From NCBI GenBank assembly GCA_017510705.1, contig JAFWMO010000015.1, positions 1 to 53,896 of the forward strand: a stretch of 53,896 nucleotides of DNA, in the 5' to 3' direction. The translations under genes and the position numbers were made by a program. The stretch is from Candidatus Saccharimonadota bacterium (GTDB taxonomy: Bacteria > Patescibacteriota > Saccharimonadia > Saccharimonadales > Saccharimonadaceae). The notes under the pieces were generated by a model that did not search any database, was not told the origin of the DNA, and saw only the letters and a program-made list of their open reading frames with translations. Shown here in pieces: positions 34,757 to 42,588 of this stretch. Within the stretch, counting starts at the first letter, position 1. The number at the start of each line of letters is the position of its first letter.

Positions 34757-34834
34757 GGTGGGATTAGCTCAGATGGTTAGAGCGTCTGATTGTGGTCCAG
34801 AAGGTCGTCGGTTCGATCCCGATATCCCACCCCA
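34757..34834 (+). tRNA. tRNA-His(GTG)
   Basis: Acceptor GTGGGAT/ATCCCAC with the extra G(-1) facing C73, anticodon stem TCTGA/CCAGA-type with loop TTGTGGT, encoded CCA. TATAAT at 34734-34739. Confidence 0.95.
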
Positions 34835-34848
34835 TATTATATGTTCTT

Positions 34849-34923
34849 GCGGGTATAGTACAGTGGTTAGTATGCAAGTTTTCCAAACTTGAGATGAGAG
34901 TTCGATTCTCTCTACCCGCACCA
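34849..34923 (+). tRNA. tRNA-Gly(TCC)
   Basis: Acceptor GCGGGTA/TACCCGC, anticodon stem CAAGT/ACTTG with loop TTTCCAA, T-arm GAGAG/CTCTC, encoded CCA. Cotranscribed with tRNA-His. Confidence 0.95.
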
Positions 34924-34944
34924 AGCCTGAAAAGGCTGTTTTTT
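34924..34944 (+). terminator. tRNA-His/Gly terminator
   Basis: AGCCT-GAAA-AGGCT followed by GTTTTTT. Confidence 0.85.
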
Positions 34945-35012
34945 GAGATGATAAAAAAAGAGAGTGTCGCCAGCTCCAAAGGAGCCTTGTTTCACTCTAT
35001 ACTTTTATATTA

Positions 35013-35402
35013 TCACAACTCATCTTTAAAGTCAATAACCTTATGATTTTTTGTAATAATGATTAGCTTCTTAATGCCATGCTTATTATTATGAAGGTAG
35101 TATTTAGTTCTAGAAAGCGCTTGGTTGCCGTTCATTTTTATGCGAGAAAAATCTAGTATAATATTTTTTGATTGCTTTGTGGCTTTCTTTAAAATATTCT
35201 CAATTGTTTTAGCGCTGTCGCCTTGTGGGGATTTAAGTTCCCATTCAATACCATTTATTTTGAGGTCAGGAGTTTTTCCAGACCCTGGGTGGATACACGT
35301 GATGTCCGTATCAAAATAATCCAGCAAAAGCAAAATCGCATTAACCTCATGAAAACGAAGTTGTTTGCGGCTCTGGCCTTCGAATATTATTTTACTACCC
35401 AT
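35013..35402 (-). CDS. CdiA C-terminal toxin-like nuclease domain, stand-alone
   Basis: 129 residues with a restriction-endonuclease-like core: HPGSGKTPDLKINGIEWELKSPQGDS, where Asp, then E-x-K (WELK), form a PD-(D/E)xK site; the following region KKATKQSKNIILDFSRIK fits the CdiA tRNA-nuclease toxin fold. There is no delivery domain or signal peptide. Start set by reverse-strand TATAAT (35409-35414), six bases before ATG. A second such gene lies at 52529. Role unknown: a toxin module, an RNA-processing enzyme or a defence effector. Confidence 0.75.
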   Translation of the reverse strand: MGSKIIFEGQSRKQLRFHEVNAILLLLDYFDTDITCIHPGSGKTPDLKINGIEWELKSPQGDSAKTIENILKKATKQSKNIILDFSRIKMNGNQALSRTKYYLHNNKHGIKKLIIITKNHKVIDFKDEL

Positions 35403-35478
35403 ATTTCTATTATATCATTAAGCGCAACCTGTAATAGGGAAAATACACTGGAAAGTGCTTATTTTTGTGTTGTGACTA

Positions 35479-35507
35479 TTGACATATGCGGGATTGTGTG
35501 ATATAAT
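35479..35507 (+). promoter_or_regulatory. Consensus sigma70 promoter
   Basis: TTGACA, 17 bases, TATAAT: a perfect match, about 70 bases before ATG 35579. Confidence 0.93.
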
Positions 35508-35578
35508 GAGGGCAAGTTTTAGTACATTTTTGAAACTCATTTTTAAAAACATAGAAAACGAAAAAGGAGGGTAAAAAA

Positions 35579-36232
35579 ATGAGTAAAAGAGTAACGGGTT
35601 CTGCTGTAGACCCTAAAAATACAGCAACAAAAACAGCAAAAGCCAAGTTCGTTGAGGAGTCCCGTAAAAAGGACGAAAAAATCAACAAATTGCAGACTGC
35701 TCTTGATGGCGCTAAAAAAGGCCATGAAAAGCAGTTATCGGACAACAAGACTTTAAAGGCCGAGAAGGCGAAGCTGGAAGCCGAGGTAACAAAACTGAAA
35801 GCGGAGCTGGCAAAGGCACAAAAGGCGGAAGCCGATTCCAAGAAGGCGGAAGCACAGGCGCAAGCTGATTCTAAAAAAGTCCAGTTAGAAAATGCGGACT
35901 TAAAAAATAAGCTTGATGCCGCAAACAAGCGCGCCGAAGAGGCTGAGAAAAAGGCCAATGAGGTTAAGGCTGGTGGCGCATCCGAGCTCGACATTGCCAA
36001 TGGTACGGTAGGTGAACATACTGAATATGGTTTCGCTATCGAAATACCGGGAAAAGGAAGGCAGGTCATAAAGCCTGATGATGCGAAGATCGAAGCAATT
36101 GTCACTAGCTATGGCGAAGGCGTTGGCAAAAAGAGCTGGTGGTGGGTAAAAGAAGATGGTACTGTTGATGATACGCAAGGAGACAACGGCGTGCCTACGA
36201 TTGGCCAGCTTCTTAACTTGAAAAAACTTTAA
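35579..36232 (+). CDS. Coiled-coil protein with C-terminal domain, unknown
   Basis: 217 residues. Residues 20-130 are a continuous Lys/Glu/Ala coiled coil; residues 135-217 form a small domain (GEHTEYGFAIEIPGKGRQVI, KKSWWWVKEDGTVDD). There is no signal peptide. The perfect promoter and AAAGGAGGG ribosome site imply strong expression. No family recognised; it could be a cytoskeletal or DNA-organising protein. A terminator follows, so it is monocistronic. Confidence 0.8.
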   Translation: MSKRVTGSAVDPKNTATKTAKAKFVEESRKKDEKINKLQTALDGAKKGHEKQLSDNKTLKAEKAKLEAEVTKLKAELAKAQKAEADSKKAEAQAQADSKKVQLENADLKNKLDAANKRAEEAEKKANEVKAGGASELDIANGTVGEHTEYGFAIEIPGKGRQVIKPDDAKIEAIVTSYGEGVGKKSWWWVKEDGTVDDTQGDNGVPTIGQLLNLKKL

Positions 36233-36256
36233 TGAAAGGAGGTGATCGAAAGATCA
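36232..36256 (+). promoter_or_regulatory. Hairpin holding a full anti-16S sequence after the stop
   Basis: AAAGGAGGTGATC (36237-36249 region) matches the complement of the 16S rRNA 3' end at 13 positions. It is folded into a nine-base-pair stem with a GAAA tetraloop (GAGGTGATC facing GATCATCTC). No gene start follows; ATG 36232 overlapping the previous stop opens only a 33-codon frame through the terminator. Confidence 0.55.
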
Positions 36257-36262
36257 TCTCGG

Positions 36263-36296
36263 AAAACCTAGCTTGCATTATAAGCTGGGTTTTTTC
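36263..36296 (+). terminator. Terminator of the coiled-coil gene
   Basis: AACCTAGCTT and AAGCTGGGTT form a ten-pair stem, followed by TTTT. Confidence 0.88.
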
Positions 36297-36354
36297 GTGC
36301 TTTTTTGTGTTTTTTATGATGAGTTTACCATAAGCAGAAAAAGTGGTTTAAACA

Positions 36355-36383
36355 TTGACATTTTTAGGGAAGTGTGCTATAAT
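36355..36383 (+). promoter_or_regulatory. Consensus sigma70 promoter
   Basis: TTGACA, 17 bases, TATAAT, with TGC before the -10. It gives a leader of about 170 bases for the gene at 36563. Confidence 0.93.
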
Positions 36384-36389
36384 GTAGTT

Positions 36390-36562
36390 AGTCTGAGTTT
36401 TGGGTGTGTATCTAGAACCGAAGACCTTTCACAATCAGATCATCTTAGGTTCAAATCATTTTTGTTGAACCTAAAGTTGCCTATAGATGTATGTCCCCAA
36501 GACACTAATAGTTGCGGGGCTTGTACGCCTCCGCGAAGAAAATGGAAAGGAGGCGTAAGCCT
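36390..36562 (+). promoter_or_regulatory. Structured leader that hides the ribosome site
   Basis: About 170 bases containing a perfect ten-pair hairpin (TTAGGTTCAA 36444-36453 with TTGAACCTAA 36465-36474), a CCCCAA/TTGCGGGG stem, and ACGCCTCC (36525-36532) pairing with GGAGGCGT (36549-36556), which contains the Shine-Dalgarno sequence. It suggests translation control by refolding. No known riboswitch recognised. Confidence 0.65.
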
Positions 36563-38407
36563 ATGAAGAATGTATTTTTTTCTATCGCGGTGTTCGTCGT
36601 TATGATGTTGTTGTGCAACATGACGGAGGCTGCATTCGCTGACGGTGCTCAAGGAGCACATACTAGAGGACGGAGAAACAGAAACCCGATAAAAAAGATT
36701 GGACAATTTATTGTTCAGACTTTTAGAATTGGGGTTGGCGCTTGGGTGCGTTCGTTGCTGTTTGCTATAATTGCAACAGTTTGCGTTGGCTTTGGCCCAG
36801 CGATGAGTGCCAAGATTGCATTATTTTTCACCATTATAATGCTCGGCTTTATTGCCTACACATTGTACTGGTGGATTACCGACGGTAACAGATTCATAGA
36901 AGCCGTTTTTATGGCTTTGGTAATTTGTTTGCTATCGGTGTCGGCTGCTACGGTTGCGGCTAGAGCTGTTGCAGTTACAGGTTCAGTTTTTTGGGCATCT
37001 GTGATTCAGCGGGCGCCGGCAATTGTTGCCCTGTTGGTGTGCGGGTATATTTTCGTATCACTGACTTGGGAGGCAAGACAAATTTATGAAAAGGTACTCG
37101 GCGGTATTATTGCCAGCGTCTTGATCATAATTGCGGTAGTGCTGGCCATTTTTTCAATCAGATGGGCAGCTCTGTTGCCGGCAAAAGCAGATGACGACAA
37201 CACTGGTGCGGCACCTGTTCAGTTGGCGCCGCAAACTTCTGAAACCGAGGTGGAAGAAGGGGAAATGCCGGCGGAGCCGTTAGCGACATCTGGCCCTAAT
37301 TGGGGTACTACCGAGTATGGAGTCTGGCATGATTATGCCGAGTACGCAGACTTTGATAATAAAGTGAAGTTGCGTGCGTTTGGCTATGATTATTCTAGCC
37401 TTTGGCAGGACGAGGATGCTTTGAAAGAGGCGTTTCTTCAGATAGCTGAGAATGAGCCGGAAGCCTTGGCTTTCTATTCCTTTGATTTTTTCAATAAAGA
37501 GGAAAAGAAAGCTTTAGGCATTAACGGCCTGAAGGTCGGAACGGACTTCCGAACTGGCGATTATGCTGGTATCGATGCCAATTTCGATAAGGAAGGTGGC
37601 GGAGAGCTTCAGGAGGATTTGTACCAAGCGCTCAGTCGTGAGGTACTATCCGACAATGTTCGATTTAATCCCATAAAGACAACGGGTCTGCAGAAGACTT
37701 CGTATATTTATTGGGAAGATTTGAACAAAGACGGATACATTACTCCGGAAGAGTGCTTCTGCTGCTATGACAACGTAAGCCGAAAGGATGCATTACAAGT
37801 AGAGGTACAAAGAAAGGTACAGAAGATGGGCAAGGACGGAGGATATACTTGGGAAACTAAGTTTATTCTGAATCTGGACTGCGGATTCCAAATCTGCTGG
37901 AAAGATAAGGTGCCGAAAGGTGTACCGCAGATTTCTGAGGTTCCTACGGCAAGCGGAAATAACCCGCCTCCAACGCCCGATCCTGGTCCTGGACCTGGAC
38001 CTAATCCTAATCCGAAAAAGGATAAGAGTAAGGGCACACAGGGTGATGTAGTAAAGCCCAATGACAATAAGGGGACGGGCCCCGATACAAACAACCCGAG
38101 CAACCCGCAGGAGAGCAAAGCAGAAGAGCATCCTAATAGCACAGATAATAAGACTTATTCTGAATATAAGCAGGAAGTCAAAGAGCTGAAGGACGTGAAT
38201 GCTGACCAGAAGCAGGGAGGAGATCCAAACACTCCAACTGAACCTACTCAACCGGGGACAAATGTCGACTCCAACGCCGAGAAGGGGACCGGCAATGGAG
38301 GAATAGATAAAAAGACGGAGGTGAAACCGGTTGAAAAGACTGGTGGAACTGAAATAAAGAACAATTCAGAAAAAACGGCTGCGGGTAAGATAGCTGCGCC
38401 GGATTAA
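36563..38407 (+). CDS. Large secreted/membrane protein with Pro-rich tail
   Basis: 614 residues: signal peptide (cut probably after TEAAFA), a basic stretch, five or six membrane helices (about 50-215), an external domain of about 230 residues with Cys pairs (ECFCCYD, DCGFQICW) and an EF-hand-like DLNKDGYITPEE, then a Pro/Gly-rich segment (TPDPGPGPGPNPNPKK) and a long hydrophilic Asn/Thr/Lys tail. No family recognised. The helical bundle recalls type IV secretion membrane proteins. The structured leader suggests a regulated, abundant envelope protein. Confidence 0.75.
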   Translation: MKNVFFSIAVFVVMMLLCNMTEAAFADGAQGAHTRGRRNRNPIKKIGQFIVQTFRIGVGAWVRSLLFAIIATVCVGFGPAMSAKIALFFTIIMLGFIAYTLYWWITDGNRFIEAVFMALVICLLSVSAATVAARAVAVTGSVFWASVIQRAPAIVALLVCGYIFVSLTWEARQIYEKVLGGIIASVLIIIAVVLAIFSIRWAALLPAKADDDNTGAAPVQLAPQTSETEVEEGEMPAEPLATSGPNWGTTEYGVWHDYAEYADFDNKVKLRAFGYDYSSLWQDEDALKEAFLQIAENEPEALAFYSFDFFNKEEKKALGINGLKVGTDFRTGDYAGIDANFDKEGGGELQEDLYQALSREVLSDNVRFNPIKTTGLQKTSYIYWEDLNKDGYITPEECFCCYDNVSRKDALQVEVQRKVQKMGKDGGYTWETKFILNLDCGFQICWKDKVPKGVPQISEVPTASGNNPPPTPDPGPGPGPNPNPKKDKSKGTQGDVVKPNDNKGTGPDTNNPSNPQESKAEEHPNSTDNKTYSEYKQEVKELKDVNADQKQGGDPNTPTEPTQPGTNVDSNAEKGTGNGGIDKKTEVKPVEKTGGTEIKNNSEKTAAGKIAAPD

Positions 38408-38611
38408 ATAGGCAACACAAACGGATGATACTCGTGCTTTTCTAGACGAGTGAAAACATTGCACTTTAATGATACCTGGTGGCGAAAGCTGCCAGGTTTC
38501 ATCCAAGATTTGAGACTAAGATGATTTGGTTGTGCAGACGAAAGTTAACAATTAGTTTATTCGACTAAGCAACAATTATTCCAATTTATTATTTTTTAAG
38601 AAAGGATTATT
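38408..38611 (+). other. Intergenic region with two hairpins
   Basis: 204 bases without a gene. ACTCGT/ACGAGT (38430-38451) and a ten-pair stem with GAAA loop (38474-38497, ACCTGGTGGC facing GCTGCCAGGT) are visible. The second may terminate the upstream transcript although its T run is weak. No convincing -35/-10 pair was found for the next gene, whose ribosome site is AAGAAAGGA. Confidence 0.5.
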
Positions 38612-39889
38612 ATGAATAAGATTTATACATCTATTCTAGCTGCGGCTGCTACTGCGATTGTGGCTACTGCAGTTATTGCACCTGCAAGCGTGAACGCTTG
38701 GGGTGATTCAGCAAATGGTCGTCCTAGTTACACTATTGCTGAAATTAATGCCGGTAAACTCGGCGACAAAATTACTTTTAACTCTATTTCCGATAGTAAA
38801 ATCGGTAATGAGAAAAACTTCGTTGGCGCTAAGGTAAGCTCACAAGCAGCTGATACTTGGAATGCTGACGAAATTACTGTGAAAGATGGCGAAACTTACA
38901 CAATTCGTCTTTATGTTCACAATAACAGCCCTAAGGGTACTGCAAAAATTGCTGAAAATGTAAAAGCTACTTTTGCTGTGCCTACTGCTGTTGCTAAATC
39001 TCATACGATTGTGGGTTACCTTGATTCTTCAAACGCAGCCCCAAATCGTTACTGGGATGAAGTAGTGCTAAAGTCTGATAAAGATTTTTACCTAGAGTAT
39101 GTTGATGGCTCTGCTCGTTATACCAATGCAAAACTTGGTACCGTAGCTCTTCCAAACGAAGTAATCACTTCTGGTGCTAAACTTGGTTATGACAAACTTG
39201 ATGGTAAGATCCCTGGTTGTTACGAATATGATGGCGTGGTAACTATTCAAGTTAAGGCCCATCAATCTGTAACTGCTAAACTTAGCAAAACTGTGCGCAT
39301 CAAAGGTACTAAGGGTTGGAACGAATCCGTAACTGCTAAGGTTGGTGACGAAGTTGAGTACCAAATTGAGTACGAAAACTTGTACAACACTACCGTAAAC
39401 AACGTAATGATTCGTGATATTTTGCCAACCAACATGGAATATGTGCAAAATTCTACCTATCTTTACAATACCGCTTATCCAAACGGTGCCCGTCTTGACG
39501 GCAATACTGTAACTACCTCTGGTATTAACATTGGTAGCTACCAAGCTGGTGGTAACGCATTTGTGCGCTTTACCGCTAAGGTGGTAGATAAAGAACTCAA
39601 GTGTGGTGACAACCAACTTGTAAACTGGGCAAGCTCTACGGTAAATGATAAAGTTACTAAGGATGATGCATCTGTGATGGTGAAGAAGACTGGTGGTACT
39701 TGCGATACTCCAACTCCTCCAACTCCTCCTACGCCACCAACTCCAACTCCTACACCACCAGAGCCAACCCCTCAGGTGATCCCAAGTACTGGTCCTAGTG
39801 CCATTGTACTCGGTGCTCTTGGTGTTGGTGCTACTGTAACCACTGCTGGTTACTATGTTGCTAGCCGCAAAAAACTAATGAAAAAATAA
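38612..39889 (+). CDS. Major surface protein with C-terminal sorting-like signal
   Basis: 425 residues: signal peptide (cut near SVNA/WGDS), beta domains including a DUF11-type repeat (KTVRIKGTKGWNESV...VMIRDILPTNMEYVQNS), a Thr/Pro linker (TPTPPTPPTPPTPTP), then IPSTGP, a hydrophobic helix and RKKLMKK. This is the plan of sortase-anchored proteins, with IPSTG in place of LPxTG. Codons are strongly biased (GGT, GCT, ACT), as in dnaK, so it is probably very abundant, perhaps an S-layer or host-contact protein. Confidence 0.87.
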   Translation: MNKIYTSILAAAATAIVATAVIAPASVNAWGDSANGRPSYTIAEINAGKLGDKITFNSISDSKIGNEKNFVGAKVSSQAADTWNADEITVKDGETYTIRLYVHNNSPKGTAKIAENVKATFAVPTAVAKSHTIVGYLDSSNAAPNRYWDEVVLKSDKDFYLEYVDGSARYTNAKLGTVALPNEVITSGAKLGYDKLDGKIPGCYEYDGVVTIQVKAHQSVTAKLSKTVRIKGTKGWNESVTAKVGDEVEYQIEYENLYNTTVNNVMIRDILPTNMEYVQNSTYLYNTAYPNGARLDGNTVTTSGINIGSYQAGGNAFVRFTAKVVDKELKCGDNQLVNWASSTVNDKVTKDDASVMVKKTGGTCDTPTPPTPPTPPTPTPTPPEPTPQVIPSTGPSAIVLGALGVGATVTTAGYYVASRKKLMKK

Positions 39890-39943
39890 GTTGACCGCTT
39901 CACTAGACGTTTATTTTAGACGTTGTACGGGCGGGAAAACTTC

Positions 39944-39971
39944 AAAAAGCCTCCTGATGGAGGCTTTTTGT
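39944..39971 (+). terminator. Terminator of the surface protein gene
   Basis: AAAAAGCCTCC-TGAT-GGAGGCTTTTT. Confidence 0.96.
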
Positions 39972-40036
39972 TGTGCTATAATTATAGAGGAGTAGTAATA
40001 ATACTACTATGCACTTTTAAGGAAGGGGGGAGAACG

Positions 40037-40603
40037 ATGAATACAAAAAGGTTTTTGAGGATAGCAGCAGTAGGGATCTTGCTTGCGATTTCAGCGTGGA
40101 TTTTGGCCATAAATGTGCATGCAAGGTCAAATTTGTGGATGCTGGAAATATCTGAGGAGACAGCTTTGTCTTACAACCAACTATGCGTAGTGGACGAAAA
40201 AGGACGCTTATATTCATTATCCGCTTGGGTGCCGGCGCCGTTACACAGAGAGAAATTGCGTGACAGGGGCGTAGATGTAGCGGATTATGCTACGATGTAT
40301 CGGCAACTAAACTATGAAGAGATAATCGCTTGCACTGACGTGCAAATACCGGTGGTGACGGATGATGCTAACCTAAGGCATTATTATTCTGCAGATGAAT
40401 CTGTGGTGTCGTTTCGCGAGGCGGAATACATGGGTTTTGAGGGCGAACACCGGATGTATAGTATAAATACTATGGAAGAGTTCGTTTATAATGCCGCGGT
40501 GGGGCCGGAAGGATATGGTATATATGATTTGTCTGATCTAGAAGATGGGTTGTATTATGTAAACCCCGGCGGGTTGGTAGAACTAAAACGTCGTTCTGAA
40601 TGA
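40037..40603 (+). CDS. Secreted protein, unknown (paralogue of 40785)
   Basis: 188 residues with a signal peptide or N-terminal anchor (residues 7-30, ending NVHARS). The C-terminal motif GYGIYDLSDLEDGLYYV recurs in the next gene as GYALYNLSDVPAGLYAV. TATAAT at 39977-39982 and a small AGTAGTA/TACTACT hairpin lie in the leader; AAGGAAGGGGGG is the ribosome site. Function unknown. Confidence 0.78.
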   Translation: MNTKRFLRIAAVGILLAISAWILAINVHARSNLWMLEISEETALSYNQLCVVDEKGRLYSLSAWVPAPLHREKLRDRGVDVADYATMYRQLNYEEIIACTDVQIPVVTDDANLRHYYSADESVVSFREAEYMGFEGEHRMYSINTMEEFVYNAAVGPEGYGIYDLSDLEDGLYYVNPGGLVELKRRSE

Positions 40604-40631
40604 ATGCGCCGCTTTTGCGGCGTATTTTTTG
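40603..40631 (+). terminator. Terminator
   Basis: ATGCGCCGC-TTTT-GCGGCGTAT followed by TTTTT. Confidence 0.92.
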
Positions 40632-40784
40632 CGCCTGGACTATTTATGGGTTTTGTGGTATAATATGCGTAACAAAGGTTGATTTATCCTTTTCATGAGC
40701 CGTCACATGAATCTTGGTGTTTTGTGGTGAATGTGGCGACTCGCAGCCAAAATAAATAGAAAATTAAGAAGGAGGGAAAAAGTT

Positions 40785-41726
40785 ATGAAAAGGAAGATTT
40801 TAAGTGTATTTTTGATGTTCACGATGGTGATGGCGGTGGTATCTTGCAACGGCAATGCAACGGCGACGTCTGAAGACCCCATGTTGTATTCGGTAGACGA
40901 TACGCAGCCGGTGATACTAGAGGAGGGGATTAGTGAAGAAATTGTAAGCGAAGTAGAGAGCGAGGTAGAAAGTGAGACGGTGAGCGAAACGGTGGACAAG
41001 GATCCGCTAGCAACGCTTGAAGTAAGTGAGGAATGGGCAAGGAATCAGAAGGGACATTATCTGATGCGCGGTGATAGATTTTATACTCTGACTGGCATTA
41101 TGGATTATGCGAAAAGTAAAGAATACAATGTTGGATGGAGAAATGGTTATGTAAACGGGGCCGTGGTGTATATGTCCTATAAGATTGTTGGTAGCCCGAA
41201 CGCTTCTGATTTTAGACCTAGATATGTAGGCAGGTTGACGATAGGTGATATTCCAGTGATATCTTTAGAAAGCGGTGATAAAATCGTGAGCTTTGGCAAT
41301 ACAAGTATAGAATTGTTTAAAGTGGAAAGTTTTACATATTCCATAAATGTCTGGGATAGTGATGGCGTTATGTATTTAATGACGGATGCTGATTATGATG
41401 TTTCAAAAATCCCAATGATAACGAGTGTGGATATGGATAAGTTTACCGTGTCTGATGAGAGTGGCAATGTAGTTGAGGATGTGCGCAATCTGGAATATGG
41501 TAGAAAATATATTGCATCTGGGTTTAATGGGACAGATTATATTGAGAAAGAAATGATAGCAGATAGCGGATGTTTTGTAGTGGATAGAGAGGATCCTATC
41601 AAATTGGACGGTGAGCTTGATAAAAATGGATATGCTCTGTATAACTTATCTGATGTCCCGGCAGGACTATATGCAGTAGGAAACGGAAACGGTGGAGACA
41701 TGTACGGCTTTTTAAGAATTGAGTAA
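40785..41726 (+). CDS. Lipoprotein, unknown
   Basis: 313 residues: signal peptide with lipobox-like VVSC at residue 21, a Ser/Glu/Val repeat (SEVESEVESETVSETV) near residue 60, and a beta-rich body that ends with the GYALYNLSDVPAGLYAV motif shared with the preceding gene. TATAAT at 40659-40664 gives a leader of about 115 bases; ribosome site AAGAAGGAGGG. The frame upstream of ATG 40785 lacks a signal peptide. Probably a membrane-anchored extracellular protein. Confidence 0.8.
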   Translation: MKRKILSVFLMFTMVMAVVSCNGNATATSEDPMLYSVDDTQPVILEEGISEEIVSEVESEVESETVSETVDKDPLATLEVSEEWARNQKGHYLMRGDRFYTLTGIMDYAKSKEYNVGWRNGYVNGAVVYMSYKIVGSPNASDFRPRYVGRLTIGDIPVISLESGDKIVSFGNTSIELFKVESFTYSINVWDSDGVMYLMTDADYDVSKIPMITSVDMDKFTVSDESGNVVEDVRNLEYGRKYIASGFNGTDYIEKEMIADSGCFVVDREDPIKLDGELDKNGYALYNLSDVPAGLYAVGNGNGGDMYGFLRIE

Positions 41727-41749
41727 TTCCTTCTTGCCTTTGTACTTTA

Positions 41750-41780
41750 AAAAACGCGCTAGGCTCTAGTGCGTTTTTTC
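41750..41780 (+). terminator. Terminator
   Basis: AAAAACGC-(G)CTAG-GCT-CTAG-TGCGTTTTTT stem. Confidence 0.88.
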
Positions 41781-41829
41781 ATGTTAAACTTTACAAAAAC
41801 AAAAATGCTTATGTTATAATATATTGTAT

Positions 41830-42588
41830 ATGGATCCGTCATACAATAATTCTTTTGGTATGCCTGCACAGCAACCAATAGTTAGCCCTAGTAACGGTGG
41901 TTTTTTGCCTGCCAAAAAGAATAAGAGATGGGTCGTGGTGCTTGTTGTGATAATCATTTTTATTACATTAGTCAGTGGTGTACTTTTTTGGTTTTTGTCA
42001 ACGAGAAATAAGGCCAATAGTGATGACTATAGGATGAGTTTTTATCATTATGCGAACTATCTTATTAGTGGCAGTGATAGTAAAAATAAGGTGACAGAGA
42101 TTGATGTTGCTGAAGATTCATATATCGACGGGCATTATAAAGATGGTCAATATATTGATGTACTAAAGAATAGGTATAAGGCTTTTGTTGATTTGATACC
42201 AAAAGATAAGGTACAATTGTTTGTCGACGCTGATATTTCTTTTTCGTCTGGTGAAGATGCGCTAGATTTTATAAAAGAATATGATGGGATGAAGCTTATT
42301 GATATGGGGGCTTTGGTTGAAATTTATAAGAGCAATGGAGAAGAAAGTGCAATTGAATATATTGATAATTTTTACAAAGATTCTTCTAGCAATAATTCAT
42401 TCATAAAAAGAGCCGAGAGTGAGGATGTGCTTTTTGCAAAAAATATGATTAAAAAAATAAAGGCAGGTTATTCTTATGATGTTGGATACGAGGACGAGGA
42501 AGATGTGTCAATCACACTGGAAAATGCTATCTACGTGTTGAAAGAACAGTGTAATGAAATAATTTCGGTCTTGGAGAACGAATTATGA
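41830..42588 (+). CDS. Single-pass membrane protein coupled to VirB6-like gene
   Basis: 252 residues: short Pro/Asn-rich cytoplasmic start, one membrane helix (about residues 34-56), then an external helical acidic domain. No family recognised. TATAAT (41815-41820) lies nine bases before ATG 41830, so the leader is at most two or three bases. It overlaps the VirB6-like gene by four bases (ATGA), so both products are probably partners in one envelope machine. Confidence 0.75.
   Translation: MDPSYNNSFGMPAQQPIVSPSNGGFLPAKKNKRWVVVLVVIIIFITLVSGVLFWFLSTRNKANSDDYRMSFYHYANYLISGSDSKNKVTEIDVAEDSYIDGHYKDGQYIDVLKNRYKAFVDLIPKDKVQLFVDADISFSSGEDALDFIKEYDGMKLIDMGALVEIYKSNGEESAIEYIDNFYKDSSSNNSFIKRAESEDVLFAKNMIKKIKAGYSYDVGYEDEEDVSITLENAIYVLKEQCNEIISVLENEL

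Noticed and set aside
40703-40999. 98-codon Ser/Thr-rich minus-strand frame
   Set aside because: It is the mirror of the Glu/Val/Ser repeat of the lipoprotein gene on the other strand.
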